This document shows, piece after piece, positions 14,415-15,077 of a stretch of DNA of 15,077 bases. The position numbers and the translations under genes are program-made. The stretch comes from VFMC01 sp031404435. GTDB lineage: Bacteria > Actinomycetota > Acidimicrobiia > Acidimicrobiales > Ilumatobacteraceae. The first letter of the stretch is position 1; every line of letters starts with the position of its first letter. The notes under the pieces were generated by a model that made no database searches, was not told the DNA's origin, and saw only the letters and a program-made list of their open reading frames with translations. The stretch spans positions 1 through 15,077 of the forward strand of contig JANNHO010000541.1 of assembly GCA_031404435.1 (NCBI GenBank), given 5' to 3'.

Positions 14415-15077
14415 CAATCGGTGCCAGCCAGGTCGAGGATCAACTGCAACAACACGTCAGCCCCGGCCTGCAGGTCGGCCGGTGCGGTGAACTCGGCGAT
14501 GTTGTGCGACAAGCCGTTCACACTGGGCACGAAGATCATCGACGTCGGGCACACCCGGGCCAGCATCTGAGCGTCGTGGCCGGCCCCGCTCGGCATCCGC
14601 AGCGTCGAATGCCCGAGCCGGTGGGCTACTGCCTCGACCCGGTCGACCATCATCGCATCGAACTCGACGGGCTCGAACCTGGCCAGGGGTCGGCGCTCGA
14701 TGGTGACACCCTCCTCGTCGGCGAGCCGGTCGCACAACACTTCGAAGCGGTGTTCTGCCTGCCGAAGCAGGTGCTCGTCGGTGTTGCGCAGGTCCACGGT
14801 GATCGTGACCGCTGATGGCACCACATTGACCAGGTTCGGGGTGAACTCGCAGCGCCCGACCGTGGCAACTTGCGCGCCGCTCATCTGACGGGCGATCGAG
14901 CGGACGCCGGTGATGATCTCGGCGGCGACGTACCCAGGGTCACGGCGGAGGCGCATCGGCGTGGACCCGGCGTGAGCGGACTGGCCGGTGATCGTCAGCT
15001 CGGTCCACGAGATGCCCTGTACGCCGGTCACCACCCCGATGGTGACCCCCTCGTCTTCGAGAACGGGGCCCTGCTCG
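14414..15077 (-). CDS. M20-family Zn-dependent amidase, carbamoylase/ureidohydrolase type, partial at right edge
   Basis: The gene begins outside the window; 220 C-terminal residues are visible. They start with EQGPVLEDEGVTIGVVTG, which matches the HIEQGPVLE motif of allantoate amidohydrolase, N-carbamoyl-L-amino-acid hydrolase and beta-ureidopropionase enzymes. SAHAGSTPM in the dimerisation/lid domain, PNLVNVVPS, VDLRNTDE, SGAGHDAQML and LSHNIAEF (with the likely metal-ligand His) follow in the expected order. Such enzymes release CO2 and ammonia from N-carbamoyl or ureido groups. It is coupled to the VOC gene through TGATG and is convergent with the importer operon. Which ureido compound it uses cannot be told, and the first metal ligands lie outside the window. 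Confidence 0.88.
   Translation of the reverse strand, partial: EQGPVLEDEGVTIGVVTGVQGISWTELTITGQSAHAGSTPMRLRRDPGYVAAEIITGVRSIARQMSGAQVATVGRCEFTPNLVNVVPSAVTITVDLRNTDEHLLRQAEHRFEVLCDRLADEEGVTIERRPLARFEPVEFDAMMVDRVEAVAHRLGHSTLRMPSGAGHDAQMLARVCPTSMIFVPSVNGLSHNIAEFTAPADLQAGADVLLQLILDLAGTD

Noticed and set aside
14414..14417. TTG at 14417 as the VOC start
   Set aside because: ATG 14414, one codon later, overlaps the upstream stop as TGATG, a much more usual coupled start.
1..15077. CRISPR arrays, tRNA or rRNA genes, insertion sequences, phage or toxin-antitoxin genes
   Set aside because: None seen on either strand. The only repeats are short, mostly in-frame tandem units, and no spaced direct repeats or transposase motifs appear.

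Overview
The window is GC-rich with strong G/C preference at third codon positions. It contains densely packed genes on both strands, several 1-8 bp start/stop overlaps and apparently leaderless starts. Together with an LLM flavin monooxygenase and a DUF4388-like protein of a type I associate with Acidimicrobiia, this suggests a high-GC actinobacterium, perhaps Ilumatobacter-like. That placement is inference from style and recalled families, not from a marker gene. I see no rRNA, tRNA, CRISPR array, insertion sequence or phage gene. No stretch over 300 bases lacks a gene; the longest gap is about 160 bases (5112-5269).

Left part (1-3711). A + strand gene fragment enters from the left edge and meets, tail to tail, a minus-strand Gfo/Idh/MocA oxidoreductase. 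Neither has an in-frame stop where they meet. The oxidoreductase is translationally coupled behind an aldehyde dehydrogenase (1080-2489, minus). A compact divergent promoter region with a 13-bp tandem repeat (2490-2546) separates this pair from a + strand glycerophosphodiester phosphodiesterase. That gene overlaps the tail of a small minus-strand four-helix membrane protein.

Middle part (3759-8544). A minus-strand DUF4388-like protein with a long Ala/Pro/Val-rich tail and a 12-residue tandem repeat lies upstream of the small membrane protein. Divergent from it is a gamma-glutamyltransferase-family hydrolase (5270-6850), whose tail overlaps a minus-strand, roughly 12-helix membrane protein of unknown function.

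Right part (8651-15077), the most interesting region. A + strand series encodes an LLM flavin monooxygenase, a CodA-like amidohydrolase coupled to it by a 4-bp overlap, and an ABC importer of the NMT1/THI5-like type (ATPase, permease coupled by a 4-bp overlap, lipoprotein binding protein). It ends at a strong symmetrical hairpin terminator. Convergent with it are a VOC-fold protein and an M20-family carbamoylase/ureidohydrolase (partial at the right edge). Importer, ring deaminase or hydrolase, flavin monooxygenase and N-carbamoyl hydrolase together read as a route for importing and breaking down a nitrogen heterocycle or ureido compound. The CodA-like enzyme lacks residues that recognise cytosine in E. 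coli CodA, so the substrate is probably not cytosine. This pathway is an inference from family membership and gene order.
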